This document shows positions 39,816 through 58,194 of a stretch of 64,000 bases of DNA, one piece after another (within the stretch, counting starts at the first letter, position 1; every line of letters starts with the position of its first letter). Location: positions 46,518,001-46,582,000 of the forward strand of contig JBAIAC010000007.1 of the NCBI GenBank assembly GCA_037349315.1, given 5' to 3'. The notes beneath the pieces are model-generated. The model saw only the letters and a list, made by a program, of their open reading frames with translations, made no database searches and was not told the origin of the DNA. The stretch is from Chelydra serpentina (Eukaryota > Chordata > Testudines > Chelydridae). The position numbers and the translations under genes were made by a program.

Positions 39816-40089
39816 GAGCTGGTGAGAAAATGACAATTTCCCCCCCCCCCCCATGTGGAGTGTGGACTTTCCATTGAAAACCCATTGGTGGTGCGGGGCG
39901 GGGGGGGGCAGGATTTGGCAAGTGAAAAAATACTAGCTAAAAACTGCCCCAAAATTGAACAAATTTCTGGTTTCAGCCTAAAAGCTTTGGCTTTCAGTTT
40001 TGTGACAGACACTTACTATGAAAATTGCTATTTAGACAGAAACCCAATTTTTGAATAATGTATTTTGATAGAAATGTTTTGACCAGCCC
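39816..40089. mobile_element. Mariner-like MITE with poly(C)/poly(G) arms
   Basis: Ends GAGCTGGTGAGAAAA and (reverse complement) GGGCTGGTCAAAACA, flanked by TA on each side (39814-39815, 40090-40091). The interior has C13 at 39840-39852 and a G-rich run at 39894-39909 that could pair. No transposase. Confidence 0.65.
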
Positions 40090-40091
40090 TA

Positions 40092-41160
40092 CCTTTGAGT
40101 CCATCTAGTAAATAATATGGGGCCATATCCTGAGTCCACTATTATATGTTCCTCTGGAACTTCACAGCCCAGACAGATTCCACAGCCACAGAGTGCAAAT
40201 AAAGAGAGTCTCCACCACAGTGGCTACCACAGAGTTATATGACCTGGGACCCCATCTCCACTTCTACCCCTCCTCCCCAGTATTAGATTAAATAGGTCCT
40301 TGACATGCTTTCCCAATTCCACTATGCTAGATGTGCCTTTAATGCACAAGGGAGACTGTAGATTGTAAAGCTATTGGGAATCTTCTAGGAAGAAAGTCAC
40401 TATATTCATAATAAATTATGTATTACTAATTAACATTGAGAACATTATATTTTTTGTGATGCAAACTGACAAAAGCTTGGAAATTCAGAACAAAGTTCCA
40501 CATTCCTTATTTATTGTTTCATTGCCTAGGTGGTATTGGTTAGCTTCACAACCTTAATATATTATTTACATCTCAAATGCATTCCTTCCAGCATCATGCT
40601 AATGAAACCTTTATGCCATGCCATTACATATTCTTCCTGTCTCAGTTTTTCCTCTATATTAATATTACTTGTCAGAAAATAATCAAAGAAAAGTGTGTTT
40701 AAAGTATAATTGCCCTCCCCTGAGCCATTCCTCACATTGTGTTTGGTGCATTTCAGCCCGATGATAGATTTTTCTTCACAAAGAAACCATTGGAAAAATC
40801 TAAGATTACAAATAGTTACATCAATTTGCTGTGATGTCTGCTAAATACATTTCATGCAATGTTGCTATAACAGAGCATCATATATAGTTTAATCACACAA
40901 TTAAGCCATCTGTTAGTTATCTGTTAGCATAATCTCTCTTTGTTCAGTTATGTCCAATAATAACAATTCTGTATTGCTGAGAATAACATTTATTATTAAC
41001 ATTTTCCTTTATAGAAGAACACAAAAAATAATTGGTGATACACTAAACTGTAGGTCTTACTAAGGCAAAATTCCTATTGCAATTAATGGGTGTTACTGCT
41101 CTGACCATTTTAAAGTCTACATGATTTCCTCCTCACCTCATGCTTTGTATTACTAGCAGG
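40092..41160. other. Intergenic, no gene recognised
   Basis: AT-rich sequence; nothing identifiable. Confidence 0.5.
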
Positions 41161-42303
41161 TGTTGCAGGGCAGGGCCAGCTGCACCCTGCCACTGTTAAC
41201 CCCTGTCAGCCCTGGTCCAGTTTGTCCAGCCCATCACAGAATACGTTCCGTACCAAGCTGACTAGGGCAGCTCACCACCGGGAGTGCCAACCTCAGGCCA
41301 GACTGTGGAGAAGCAGGACACAAACCCCAAACTGGTTGTGTGTTCTGTACTTAGATTTTACCAGTCAAGTATCAAGTGTGAACTCCTCAAGCACTACAAC
41401 AGCCTTAACACGTAGCCACAGACAGTCCCCTTGGGTACGCCAGTTAGGCCAGCTTGCCTTTGTGACGGATGGTCCCTTACACCAAAAATCACAACAATAT
41501 TCAGGTTACTCCCAGTCCCAAAGGGCCAGTCACTTACCCCAGGTCAATTTCACCTCAAACCAAATACAGCGCTTGTAGCCAATTCTGTAATAAACTAGCT
41601 AAAGGTTTATTAACTAGGGAAAAGAGATGAGTTATTTACAAGGTTAGAGCAGGTAACCATGCACACACAAATGAGTTAAAGTCTTAAGTTCCAAAAGGTA
41701 ATAGTAGCTGCTATATATGCAAGTTCTATATGTCCTTTAGGGCTAACCCAACCTAAACAACTTAGGAATCCCTTGCTTATGCTTAGAAATATTACCATCT
41801 CTGAATTCAGCATAGTGAGATCCCATTCCTTCTTGTTAGGCATTTTTATTCCCCATCCCCAATGTTCAAGCTGATGGGATGAATTCACATGCAGGTCCCC
41901 GCTTCCTGGATGCGAGGTTGGAGGAGGGAGAGGGCAATTAACAATTTATCTGTCCTTTGATGTTTCACAGTTGCTCATTTGGTTTCAATGGGCCTTCTTG
42001 TGTGCAGGACCAGCACATTACATTAATTAATTCTTTCCTGTTTGGTGAGTTACACAATTATAGAGGCTTACAATGCAAATACTCCATATAACTTTATACC
42101 ATAGGCTACAGATAGTCTAAGTAAGATTAACAGTAGCCTACAAGCATTTCATCAAATCTAAAACTATTCTTATAAACTTAACCTCTATTTCAACAATGCT
42201 AACACACAGGTGAGCCAGACTGGTTTCCAGCTATGCATTTGTCAATGTTCAGTGAGGCCAAGGGACCTTGGCATGAGCTAGCACCCGGTCTGTCAGCACC
42301 ACA
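41161..42303 (-). repeat. LTR, copy 3 of the family
   Basis: About 1.14 kb, TG...CA bounded: on the minus strand it starts TGTGGTGC and ends CTGCAACA. It is collinear with copies 1 and 2 through CCCCAAACTGGT, CCCAAAGGGCCAGTCAC, CCCAGGTCAAT and TTAGCTAGTTTATTAC-type blocks. The poly(A) signal position is mutated. Flanking duplications are not convincing (GCAGG and TGCCC). Confidence 0.55.
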
Positions 42304-43537
42304 TGCCCTATTTTATGTATTGATATATTATTATATTCATATCTGACAGAGAATCACTTAAGGTCCCCTAATACTATCCATTATAAGCCCGTGTTTTCAG
42401 TTGCTTATAATTTTGCCAAACTTTAACCACTCAAGCGCCTGTTTCCCATTCTTGCTATCTGCCTCGGGCTGAGTTTGGTGGTTAGTGGGGTTTGTTTGTT
42501 TTTTTGGTAGTTTGTTTTTCAGTTTGTTTTGTTTTAAGCTTCAACAAAAACAGTTCTGCCATTTTCAATAATAGGGTTAGTTAAAAAACTTGTCCTACCA
42601 TTTCTTTGAAGAGCTCTGGCACCTCCATGTTTTGGAGCACAAACTTAAAATGGTCCTGTCAGAAAGCTGCCTTTTTTCCCATCCCTGTGAAATTCTATCC
42701 TTTTTTAACTGAATTGTAAGCTTTTGAAAATCACCATTTGTACATGCTCAGTAAAGCTTGTTAAATGCTGGCTATGAAAATCTCTGAATATTTCATCTGA
42801 GCATGCTCCAACTCTACAGAGCTCCCTGGGTGCCAACTGCACTGAGCATGCTCTCAGGCCCAGTAGAGCTCCCTACATGGAGAGTGCAGCATGGAGAGCT
42901 GCTAATGGGATAACTACAACAGCCCCAGTAGTAAAGTACTCTTTAGCCTAGGGGAAAATATGCTGGGATAAGAGCAAGAAAGCAGTTATGAGTTCTAACC
43001 ATAGCTATTACTGATGTGTGTTAATAATTCTGTACACTTTATAGTCCTTTCTAACTGACCAAAGCATACACTTTATTTAAGTAAGTCCTCCTATCTTAAA
43101 CATGGGATAACAAAGAGGCTGAACAAGATCAAGTAATAGAAATGAGATCTCCAATATGGCAGACTCAGCCTTTTGGAAATGACATACCAAATCTCTGTGT
43201 TCAGCTGAGCTGTTTGCAATCACTATAGCCCTCCTCTCCCATCCAAAACCAGGAATCCTGATTCCCAACATTCTCCTGCAGACGCAGTTTAACAAATAAT
43301 AGGTGTGTAAGCCATTAGAAAAGTGGATGTCATAGCACCCTCGAGGGGTTGGCCAACATAGAAAATAATAGTCTATTATTATAACCAGCTATTTCTTTAG
43401 TTCAAATATCAGAGAGCTGTGCTGTAGTTGTAAAGATCCTGGGTTCAAATCCTGCTGATGACCTATATGAAGGGTCTATATGCATCAAGACAAAATCCAG
43501 ATAATTACATTTTAAAAGATATATATTATATTTGGAG
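42304..43537. other. Intergenic, including a possible SINE fragment
   Basis: At 43400-43462 a tRNA-like stretch ends in the B-box-like GGGTTCAAATCCTGC, probably a degenerate tRNA-derived SINE on the plus strand. The rest shows no gene. Confidence 0.45.
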
Positions 43538-43539
43538 TA

Positions 43540-45151
43540 GGGTGACCATATTTCCCTATGCTGAATACGAGACACCTGGTAAAATTACTTGTATTCAAGA
43601 AAGTTCAATGGCAATCGATCAGAACTATACAGTACGAATGTTCAAATTAACATCAAGTTGACTGAACCCCCATTAAAAAGAAATACTGAGTAGTTGGATT
43701 CTTTTTATTTACCTTCTTATCTTTAAAGCTTTAGGCTTTACAAAGGGAGAGGTGACACCCACAACCCTCCCCCTCCCAAACACATGGGGAGAGGTGACAC
43801 ACACACCCGTACCCCACTCTCATACAAGGGAAGTGACTGACAGCCCCACCCTCCCCTCCCATCCTGCGCTCTCTGCCCTCCAGGCCTGACTGGGCCCCAG
43901 ACAGATTAGCTTATCCTGGTACTTGGTGCCATGTCTTCCTGAGGCAATGTGTGGGCGGGGGCATGTGGGGTCACATTCCCCCTCCCCACACCCTGTGGCT
44001 GGAAGCAGCTTGTCTGTTCCTGCCCGCACAGTATCAAAAGGCATCAAACACCTCCAGGCCGCTGCTGGCCACCAACATAACCCAGCCGCCTTCTGTCCCC
44101 TGGCTAGAGTGCAAGCAGGAAGGGGTTAAGCCCTGAGGATGCATTGTGCACCAGGGTCCAGGGAACTTGACTGCAGGGGCTTCAGTAGCTGTGGAGTCCA
44201 GCCAGAGAGGTGGCTTAAAAGGGGAAGATGCCTAGGAGATGGAGCAGCTCCACGCTCCCTGGGGGCAGGACCCAGCGTGGTGTGGGGGGAGGCGGGTGAA
44301 GAGGGTGCTAAGCTCCTGCCCTGGGGGCTGCTGTGGAGCCTGCAGGTTCGGGGCAGGATCAGGCTGGAAATCACCTCCACCTCCCATTCCAGAGCTTAGC
44401 TGAGGGGTGGAGAGGCTTCCCTGTAGCACTCTGTGGCTTTGGCACATGGGGGGCTTGGCGCCTCCTGGCCAGCGCCCCAGGCTGGAGGGTCTTGGGCTTT
44501 CCCACCCAGAGGCAGTAGGGGAAGAAAGGAGCCTTCCAGTCAGGCTGCTGGTGAGCTGAGCGCTTCAACCAGGGGCTGGTTCTTCGCACAGTGCTGTGAG
44601 AGGGAGGCGCACCACCGGGGGCAGGGAGGATATGGAGGAGCAGTGGGGTTAGGGAGGGCAAAGGGGCAAAGCAGGGTGAGGACAGCGACAGTGGGAGCAC
44701 ATAAAGGGCTGATGGGTGGGCAACAGAGGCAACACGTAACTGGCCACCCCGATGCCCGCCCGTACTCACTGGCTGCCGCAGCTCGCAGCGCACAGCCAGC
44801 ACCAGCCGGAAATAGGGTAGGGGGCAGGGCCCTGCTGCCTGAGAGCCAGCATGCAGTGGGGGCTGCACTGACAGACTGGCAGGGGGAGCAGCCTGGCCCT
44901 GCAGCTTTGCCTCACCATGAGCCTTGCACACCCACACCCATCATCAGACACTGAATCCCCACTTCCATTCACCACTGGTGGGCGGGTGTCTGGAGAGAAG
45001 GGATCCAGCCAGCAGCAGGACCTGCCGATACCGATGGGGAGCAGGCAGAAAATACAGGACAATTTGCCCGTTTTTAAAAAAATGTCAGGACACCTGCAGG
45101 AGGACTTAAATAGGGGACTGTTCCATTAAAAACATGACGCCTGGTCACCCC
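43540..45151. mobile_element. Mariner-like non-autonomous element, 1.6 kb
   Basis: Inverted ends GGGTGACCATATTTCCC and (reverse complement) GGGGTGACCAGGCGTCATG, flanked by TA (43538-43539, 45152-45153). The interior 43740-45050 is unusually G+C-rich, which produces several overlapping open frames (up to 188 codons, 44371-44937) on both strands. None shows a recognisable domain, and I do not call them genes. The ends match the short element at 23085-23200. Confidence 0.6.
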
Positions 45152-45153
45152 TA

Positions 45154-46332
45154 ATTTGGAAACGCTTGCTCTAGTGGCAGAGAGAGGAGACAAGAGCACA
45201 ATCTCCTTCCCTTGTTGCCTAGATGTTTTCCATCCACATTTTTGCATGTTCTTTGCTGCCCATAACAATGCACCATTAGCCATAAATGATTAATCCAATA
45301 ATGTCTCTACAGAGGAATTCTGTTAATGCCATCAAGCAACTAGTGACATCCTTCAGTCTCTCGCATGCTCAAAGGCCTATTGTTATGAACTGCTACTCAC
45401 GGTCTTGAACATGCTGTCAGCTTTATGTCTGCCACACCTGACCCAAATGTTAGTGCCAGTCACAGCTCTATTGTCTCTTAACTTTGATTCTCTCTGCATA
45501 TTTGCCTAACATTTTGAGCTTCCCTTAGTTGGAAGCAATGTGTGGCTGACTGAATTTTGCAAATTAGCAAGTAAAAGAGAAAACAATTAAAAAGCAAGGA
45601 TTCTGCATTACAATTTGTAATTTAATTGGCAAGTGTCATTGTAATTTGGTATCAATTATTCATATTGATACTTCATAGTACACTTGTAAAGGTTATGTAC
45701 TGTATTTTATAAACTACCAAACTCTACCTGTGTACCAAACTCTTCAACATGTGAGCCTCAGAATGGTGCAATGCTGTTAAACCCTGGTTGAGAAGGTGGA
45801 GAGTGCCTGTTGGTTTTGGGTGTAAATTATGGGATGTGCTGATTAACAAATCTCTACTGTACTGGAAATGCTTATTTGCATAGCAGTTGAAGAATATAAA
45901 ATTAATACGAAACCTGTTTTAAACATGATCTTTAACACCTTTAAAGCCCAGTCATTCTACAGGGACCTGATACAGGACAGCGCTTAAGCACACGTCTAAC
46001 TTTAAGCACTCGCCTAAGGTTAGGCATGTGCTTACGTGCTTGCCTAAATCAAGCCTAGGTGACTCCCATCCTTTATGTATTCTATAAAAGGCTATTGATT
46101 AATGATAATATAGAAATCAAAGTTTCCCAAATCATTTTGTACTGTATTACACATTTCATTTATTAATTTTTAAAAGATAACCAACCAGCAGCATAGTTAT
46201 GAAAAGAAAGAGTGAGGGACAGAAAAAAGTCTACAAAAGCCAGGCAGTTTCTCATCTCAGTCTCTGGGTCAGATGGAGAATAAGAATTAAAAGTGTCTAA
46301 GGCACTCTGGGTGATGCAAAAATAATCATTAG
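45154..46332. other. Intergenic, no gene recognised
   Basis: 45958-46060 is a palindromic-type repeat built on TTAAGCACACG / CGTGCTTGCCTAA words. Otherwise featureless AT-rich DNA. Confidence 0.45.
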
Positions 46333-46340
46333 TATAACAG

Positions 46341-46519
46341 CAGTGCTTCATTTGTGCTAGGGCTTGCCAGGGTTGAGCCTTGGCACGTCTAGGCTTGGCA
46401 GTTCATAACCCCGGCACCTCTGGGCTTGCCACGACAGTTATGAAAGTAAAAAAATTGCTTGAGTCTGGGCACCTAGTTGCTTGCACCCCGGCACCTCTTT
46501 CCTTACAAATTAAGCACTG
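46341..46519. mobile_element. hAT MITE with 8-bp target duplication
   Basis: A 179-bp element with ends CAGTGCTTCATTTGT and (reverse complement) CAGTGCTTAATTTGT, 14 of 15 matching. It is flanked by TATAACAG (46333-46340) and TATAATAG (46520-46527), 7 of 8. CAGTG ends plus 8-bp duplications are characteristic of hAT elements. It lies 0.7 kb beyond the 3' end of ACTC1. Confidence 0.85.
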
Positions 46520-46527
46520 TATAATAG

Positions 46528-47165
46528 TTGTATGATATACTACTTTTGACTTCAAATTTGTGTTTGGCTCTTGTACAATAAAGCTTTCGTGTCCTTGTTT
46601 CAGAATTTTTGATAGGCTTGATGAGGCGGGGGGAGGGGTCAAGTTGTCAGTTTGGATTGCTGTTTAATCACAAACAAGTATAACCTTCAGAAGACACTTG
46701 AGGTGGGGGGAGGGGCTCTTTAGGCGTTAAGGATTTACGTTAATTAGTTTTAAATAACACTGATCATATGAACATAATTATCCTTTTCCAACTGTGTTTG
46801 GTATGCAGGACTTTGGTATTAAAATACTTGGATTATAACTAATCCAATTAGCAATTGAAAAATCACATTTAAACCCAAAGAATGAATGTGAGTGATTTGC
46901 TTCCACTTTTCCCACTTACTGGTTTTAACCCCAAACCAATTCTTTATAAGCTTTATTATAAGATGCTTCTTTTGTTTCGGGTTCCAAAAGAAAAAAAGTC
47001 TGAATTAATAATATATCATGGCTGATAGGGTGCCCATAATCACATCATTTAAAAAGGACACCCACCCATCAAATACATTGATATGTTGTGTTAGTTTCCA
47101 AACCCCAGTTTGTATATAGCTTAATTTTTAGAGCAAAAAGGGGAAAAAAAAGACAAAATCATTTG
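46528..47165. other. Intergenic between hAT MITE and ACTC1 3' end
   Basis: No gene. G-rich runs near 46626 and 46704 only. Confidence 0.5.
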
Positions 47166-47188
47166 TAGGTTGCAAGTCCCAGATCTTG

Positions 47189-47194
47189 TTTATT
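47189..47194 (-). promoter_or_regulatory. ACTC1: ACTC1 poly(A) signal
   Basis: AATAAA on the minus strand, 154 nt beyond the stop codon, implying an mRNA 3' end near 47170. The short 3' UTR is normal for sarcomeric actins. Confidence 0.8.
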
Positions 47195-47347
47195 TATAAA
47201 GCAATAAATATTAGAAGCACAAATAAATTGCACGGGTGTGTAAACAAACTGTACAATGACTGAAGAGAGTTCAGGAAGGATTGCTGGAAGACTCCAAGAA
47301 GCATAATGTCATCATCCTGAGTGGGAGGTAAATTGAGGAAAAGGCAC

Positions 47348-53496
<6,149 letters not shown>

Positions 53497-54170
53497 TCAA
53501 TCACACACGCACACGCGGGATAAGCTCGTGGCAGTCAGACCCTGCCGTCCAACTGCTGCCTGTTCCTTATTGCTACTGCTGCAGCTTAGCGCTTGTCTGC
53601 AGTAACCGTAGCCATGGCACGGGACGTTGCCCCGTAGTGCAACCCCCCTTCTCCACCCCTTCGGGGAGTCTATATACATCGAATCACTTCACGTTTTTCC
53701 TCGGCGCTTCAAATGCACTTTTACTTCTAGCAGAGCATTCTTAGAATTAATTTAAAGAAATGACTTCCGAGATCTTTTTTTGAAGGACAAGCAAACTTTT
53801 GAGAGCTGTCCTGGGGCGGGGGAGGAGGGAATTTCAGACACAACTTCTTTGTAGTGCCTATAATTCCCCAGACAGCCAACCTGTGGCAATCAATATAATC
53901 TTAAAAGCAATGAATGGAACGATGAATGAATGAATGAAACGCGTATAGGCTTCAGTCCCGTCCCCCCCGCCCGTCACCCCAAAAAAGAAATACAATTAGC
54001 CCTTGTGTTACAGATGCAAAGCAGCCTCCTCAACAGTTGTATCTAGAAATCCAGAAATTGTCTCCTCGGTGTCACTCTGATCTTCTCATTTCCCCAAAGA
54101 TGCCTTCAGCAGAGCAGCTGCTGTGCTGGGAACTTGAGTGATAGGCTGGTCAGCTAGCTGTACTACTCAC

Positions 54171-54213
54171 CAGATCAGCACCTACTGCGTGGGGTTCCTG
54201 AGAAAAAGCTGGG
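54171..54213 (-). other. ACTC1: Predicted ACTC1 non-coding exon 1
   Basis: Bounded by the predicted start about 25 nt below the TATA box and by the GTGAGT donor. It has no ATG on the minus strand. Its existence is inferred from spacing and from the family's gene structure. Confidence 0.5.
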
Positions 54214-54237
54214 TACTGACTCAGAGGGAGATGCACC

Positions 54238-54245
54238 AATTTATA
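54238..54245 (-). promoter_or_regulatory. ACTC1: ACTC1 TATA box
   Basis: TATAAATT on the minus strand. Initiation would be expected about 25-30 nt downstream, near 54213. From there about 40 nt lead to a good donor (CTG|GTGAGT, GT at 54170-54169), giving a short non-coding exon 1 and an intron of about 0.9 kb before the exon 2 acceptor. That is the known layout of vertebrate ACTC1. The start site is inferred, not observed. Confidence 0.7.
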
Positions 54246-54301
54246 CTTCCTGAGCGGCAGTGGCAGTCAGACGCTCCTGAGGGACAAGCCAGCCACCTTT
54301 T

Positions 54302-54311
54302 CCTTATTTGG
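54302..54311 (-). promoter_or_regulatory. ACTC1: CArG box (SRF site) of ACTC1
   Basis: A perfect CC(A/T)6GG element: CCAAATAAGG on the minus strand, about 60 bp upstream of the TATA box and roughly -90 from the predicted start. Sarcomeric actin promoters are classically driven by SRF through CArG boxes at about this distance. A near-consensus copy, CCAAATAGGG, lies further upstream at 54452-54461. Confidence 0.75.
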
Positions 54312-54313
54312 TC

Positions 54314-57300
54314 GGCTTCGCGCCATTGAGTAGCAGTGAAGCCATTAATGGAGTAAGGGAAGGCAAAAGTCAGAGCAGGCTAGAGCAGTCAGGGCCCCCC
54401 AGGCCATGTAAGGAAAGCAAGGGGGTAGCATTCTAACAGCAAATGGGATGGCCAAATAGGGAACCCATGTGAAAAATCATGCATACTTGCTCTGGAGGCC
54501 AATATTTTTAAAAAGATGAATGAAAGGAGGCTGCCCATCTTGCTGTTTTAAATAATCTGGAAGCTGTAAAAAGATCAATGAATTAAGATCTAGCTGCCAT
54601 AGTGTCTGGCATGTGTCACTGCAGTGTGGGAAGTAAGCAACTGGGACAAACCAGGAGTGAGATTTCAAGAGGATAATATTGGATCATTAATCTCAACATA
54701 CATTAGTTTGGTGGTGGTGGCTTCTTTGCTTTTTTATTTATTTATTTATTTAAAAAGGATAATCAAGAAGCCCATATTTAATGACAGCAGGTGAGCAGGC
54801 TGATGAGAGAAGCTGTCATTGATAGCTACAATCTCAGATTTTGCTTCTGTACTAAAACAGAAGGCAGCATATGCTTCCTGTATTGCTTCAGCAAGAAGCA
54901 ATGCACTCTTGAATTCTCTCTAAACTTTGGTGAATACATGCAGAAAAAATTGTGCCCTCCTTTGCTTTTGGCAGGCAAAGGCAGTGCAAAGCAGGATCTG
55001 TTGGCTTACAATAACATACAAACTCCCCATTTTTGTACTTTTTGTGCACACTGAATCAGTAATGCATAGTGATATGTATGGGAGGGGGGCAGGGGAAGAG
55101 ATAGGAACAGCTTGAACAAAAACAGCCATGGTATTAATGTAATGTGGCAGTTGTTTTCCTGCTCTGTTGAAACATCCACATTGATAATTTGTTCCAGCAG
55201 TGGAACCTAGAAGATCCATATATCTTAAAGGATTTTTTTTTCAGTTAAAAATAGAAAGACTGGAGAGGCATCCCTTGAGTGGGTTTGGCCTGGTATGTGA
55301 AGGCACAGATTGTCAACGTGTTTCCTAAAGGAACTTTATTATACTGCAGAGTACAGTGTCCTTCGGGAGCTCAGCTTGTAAACTACCCAGACATGTTAAT
55401 GTCTGTCTATGCTATACACTCTGGGGAAGGAAAAATTGAGCCCAAGGGAATGGAGGGAGGGAGGGGGGGGGGAGGAAGGAAGCAGCAGCAGCTCAGTTAG
55501 CCAGATCAGTCACTCATCTACAAATCTTGGGCATGAAACATATTAGATGCTGCAAAAGACTTCTGTCAAACACGCACGTACATCTTAAAAGATGTGAGAG
55601 GAAAGGTCTTTGAGTGTAATCAGAGCTACAGTTGGCTGCTGCTTTACTTTAACTCCCTTGAGAAGACCCATGCTGTTTCTGGTGAGAGACAGTTACAATT
55701 TTAAAAAAATACATAAAAACTAGCCCAGATATATATGAAAGGATGGTTCAAAGCTGTAAATTACAATGACAGAAAGAGGTCATTGCAGTGGGGGGCTGTG
55801 CTTCACATACTTCTGCCTTGGGAATCAGAGACAGACAAACTTCACATTCATTAAGTTTATTGGTATTTGGTGTAAAAAATAAAATAAATCAAATCAAATA
55901 TTGGTATGGCAAGGTACACAAAGTAAGTATATACTTATAAACAGATTAGACAGTAGAGACAGATTTATAGAAATACTTTACATAATTATAGATATTTAGA
56001 GAGATTTCTATACATCTTTTTATATATATATCCATATATATGTGTGTATACATAGGATATAGAGTGTGTGGGGGAGGGTATGGTTTCAAATTAGTAATGG
56101 TTCTTAATACTTCATTTTCCATTTTTATTACATTTCTGATTCAGTGGCAGGTTCCCACATGTATTGTCAAGTTGTTCTTGCCCTCTTTTTCCTTCTTCCT
56201 AAAGTCCATCTTTTCCGCAGAAACCTAATAAGTGGGAGATTGGCCTTTTTCACCAGCAGTAAAGATTAGCCTACAGTGTTATCTCAGCTGTCCTTCCATT
56301 CAGAGGTGTTACAGCATTTACATAGAAGCCAGCTGCTGATAGCCACTTTGAATTCCTCCAATCACAGACCCTCCCTGTCACATCCTACCTATGTTCATTT
56401 GGCTGGAGAAAGAAAGTATGTGTCTCAAAACTGAGACAAATAAAGCCAGCACTTATGTGCAAGACTTACCAGGGACAGTTGGTCCTATGCCTGACCTTTC
56501 CTTTGTATTTCCTTTATAAAAGTATATCTGCTTTCACTCCTACTTGCTCAAGTTGTAATTTTCTAATTAAAACACAATAGGGCTTGAAACTAGAACCCAG
56601 ATGCCCTTGAAAGCTAAATAATCTCTCTCTCTTTCTCCTTACTGTACATGGCAAGGTCAAAGGAACAGGGCACTGCACTGTGTATTAAATCCAAAATGGC
56701 ACCTGTTTCCTCATAGCCATTTCAAAAGTACCCAGATAAACTCATTTATTTATTTATTGCTGTCTGCCAAAAAGTGACGTTACAGCAGCAAATAAATAAA
56801 TCAACAAACAACAAAACCCATCATCATCCAGGGAGGAAAAATTCCAGATATTAAAATGACTAGAGTCTCTTTATGCAGTATGAATTTTTTAAGAATCAGC
56901 CACAGCCCAAGCAGTATATTAGCAGCAAAGGAAAAGCAAGCAGAAGGGATTATTAGATAGCACAAGGAGCTGCAATAGCGATGATCTTCACATATCCAAA
57001 AAGAGTTTGTCCTTCAGGAATATTAAGATTGAAGTGTTTAACAAATGTTAATGGAGAAGCGCACATCTTTTCATTAGCTGTGCCATATGTGCACTAAGGC
57101 AACCACTTCATTTCTAGAATCACAGCACCTCAGGTGCTACTTGGAGCAAGTCTGCTTTTCCTTTGCAAGCAAAATTTGATGTGATATTCAAACCAACAGG
57201 AAACTGCTTTGATTTAGATTTGCAATCAGAATACAAACAGTGGACTATTAGCTCTCACATGCTAAAAAACAATATTATGATCTTGTGATAGCCCAGATAT

Positions 57301-58194
57301 CTAGCATCTCCAATTCACTTTAGTATTTTAGGTAAAGGAAGGCGATCAGTAGGAAAATAAGGCCCTGATTCTGGAAGCACTTTCTACCGGGTATAGTATT
57401 TATTGTCCTAAAGATTTCAATGGAATTATTTACAGTAAACACTGCATCCAATAAAAGCGTTTGCTGGCTCAGGCCTCCCTTTCTGAATAGATTTCATAAA
57501 CTATCAACTTATTCTTTAGATTATCTACAGATGTTATAGATATATCTACATACGTGCGAATGAATCCTTCTCATCACATTAAACCATCATGTGTTCTATA
57601 TATATGTCACATATTTCACAGCAGGTCAGTTATAGAAGTGTTTTTGGAAGTTTTAAAAATGTTATTAGTACAACTGTTGCATCCTCCCCCCTGTAAAATC
57701 AGTTTTCTTAGTTACAATGAAATCCACTGTGCAGACCTCTGTGGGGGAGAAACATTATAATATATTTTAGAAACCTAATTTAATACCTGCTACATACATA
57801 ATAGTGTCATGATTCTAAAGTCCAATATCTCATAATCTACTAGAGTATGGAACAAAAGCTTCATTGCACTCCAGTGCTATAAAGCACCTATATCTAACCC
57901 CAAGGGATCATGGAATATCAAACATGTCACTGGATCAGAGCTGAATAGTGCCTTTCTGGAGCCTCAGGCCAATGTAATTTTTATGAGAACTTGTACATTT
58001 GTAAGGAAAAATCTCTGACAGATTTTATTTTGTTCCATAGCCGCTGTTTGAAGCTATGTATGGTTTTGGAAGACGTTATCCCAGTAAAGGTTGAATTGTG
58101 GGCAGAGTGCAGGCAAGAATATTAAAAGGTACATGACAAATTTATCATATGACTATCATCATTACATATGTGGGATATATGCAGACACACTCTA
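54314..58194. other. Upstream of ACTC1, no gene recognised
   Basis: Beyond the near-CArG at 54452 I see an imperfect (TTTA)n at 54731-54751, a purine/G-rich run at 55445-55490 and AT-rich dinucleotide repeats at 56019-56048. No coding sequence. Confidence 0.5.

Noticed and set aside
41222..41578. 118-codon plus-strand frame
   Set aside because: It lies wholly inside a degraded LTR, has no domain, and no relative of the frame is visible in the other two copies.
44371..44954. Overlapping open frames of 188 (minus) and 173 (plus) codons
   Set aside because: They lie inside a G+C-rich non-autonomous transposon, overlap each other on both strands, have low-complexity Pro/Ala/Gly composition and show no domain or splice context.
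53670..53682. TATATAG on the minus strand as an ACTC1 promoter
   Set aside because: No CArG box at a suitable distance and no donor downstream consistent with the exon 2 acceptor as good as the 54.17 kb donor. It lies inside the predicted intron 1.
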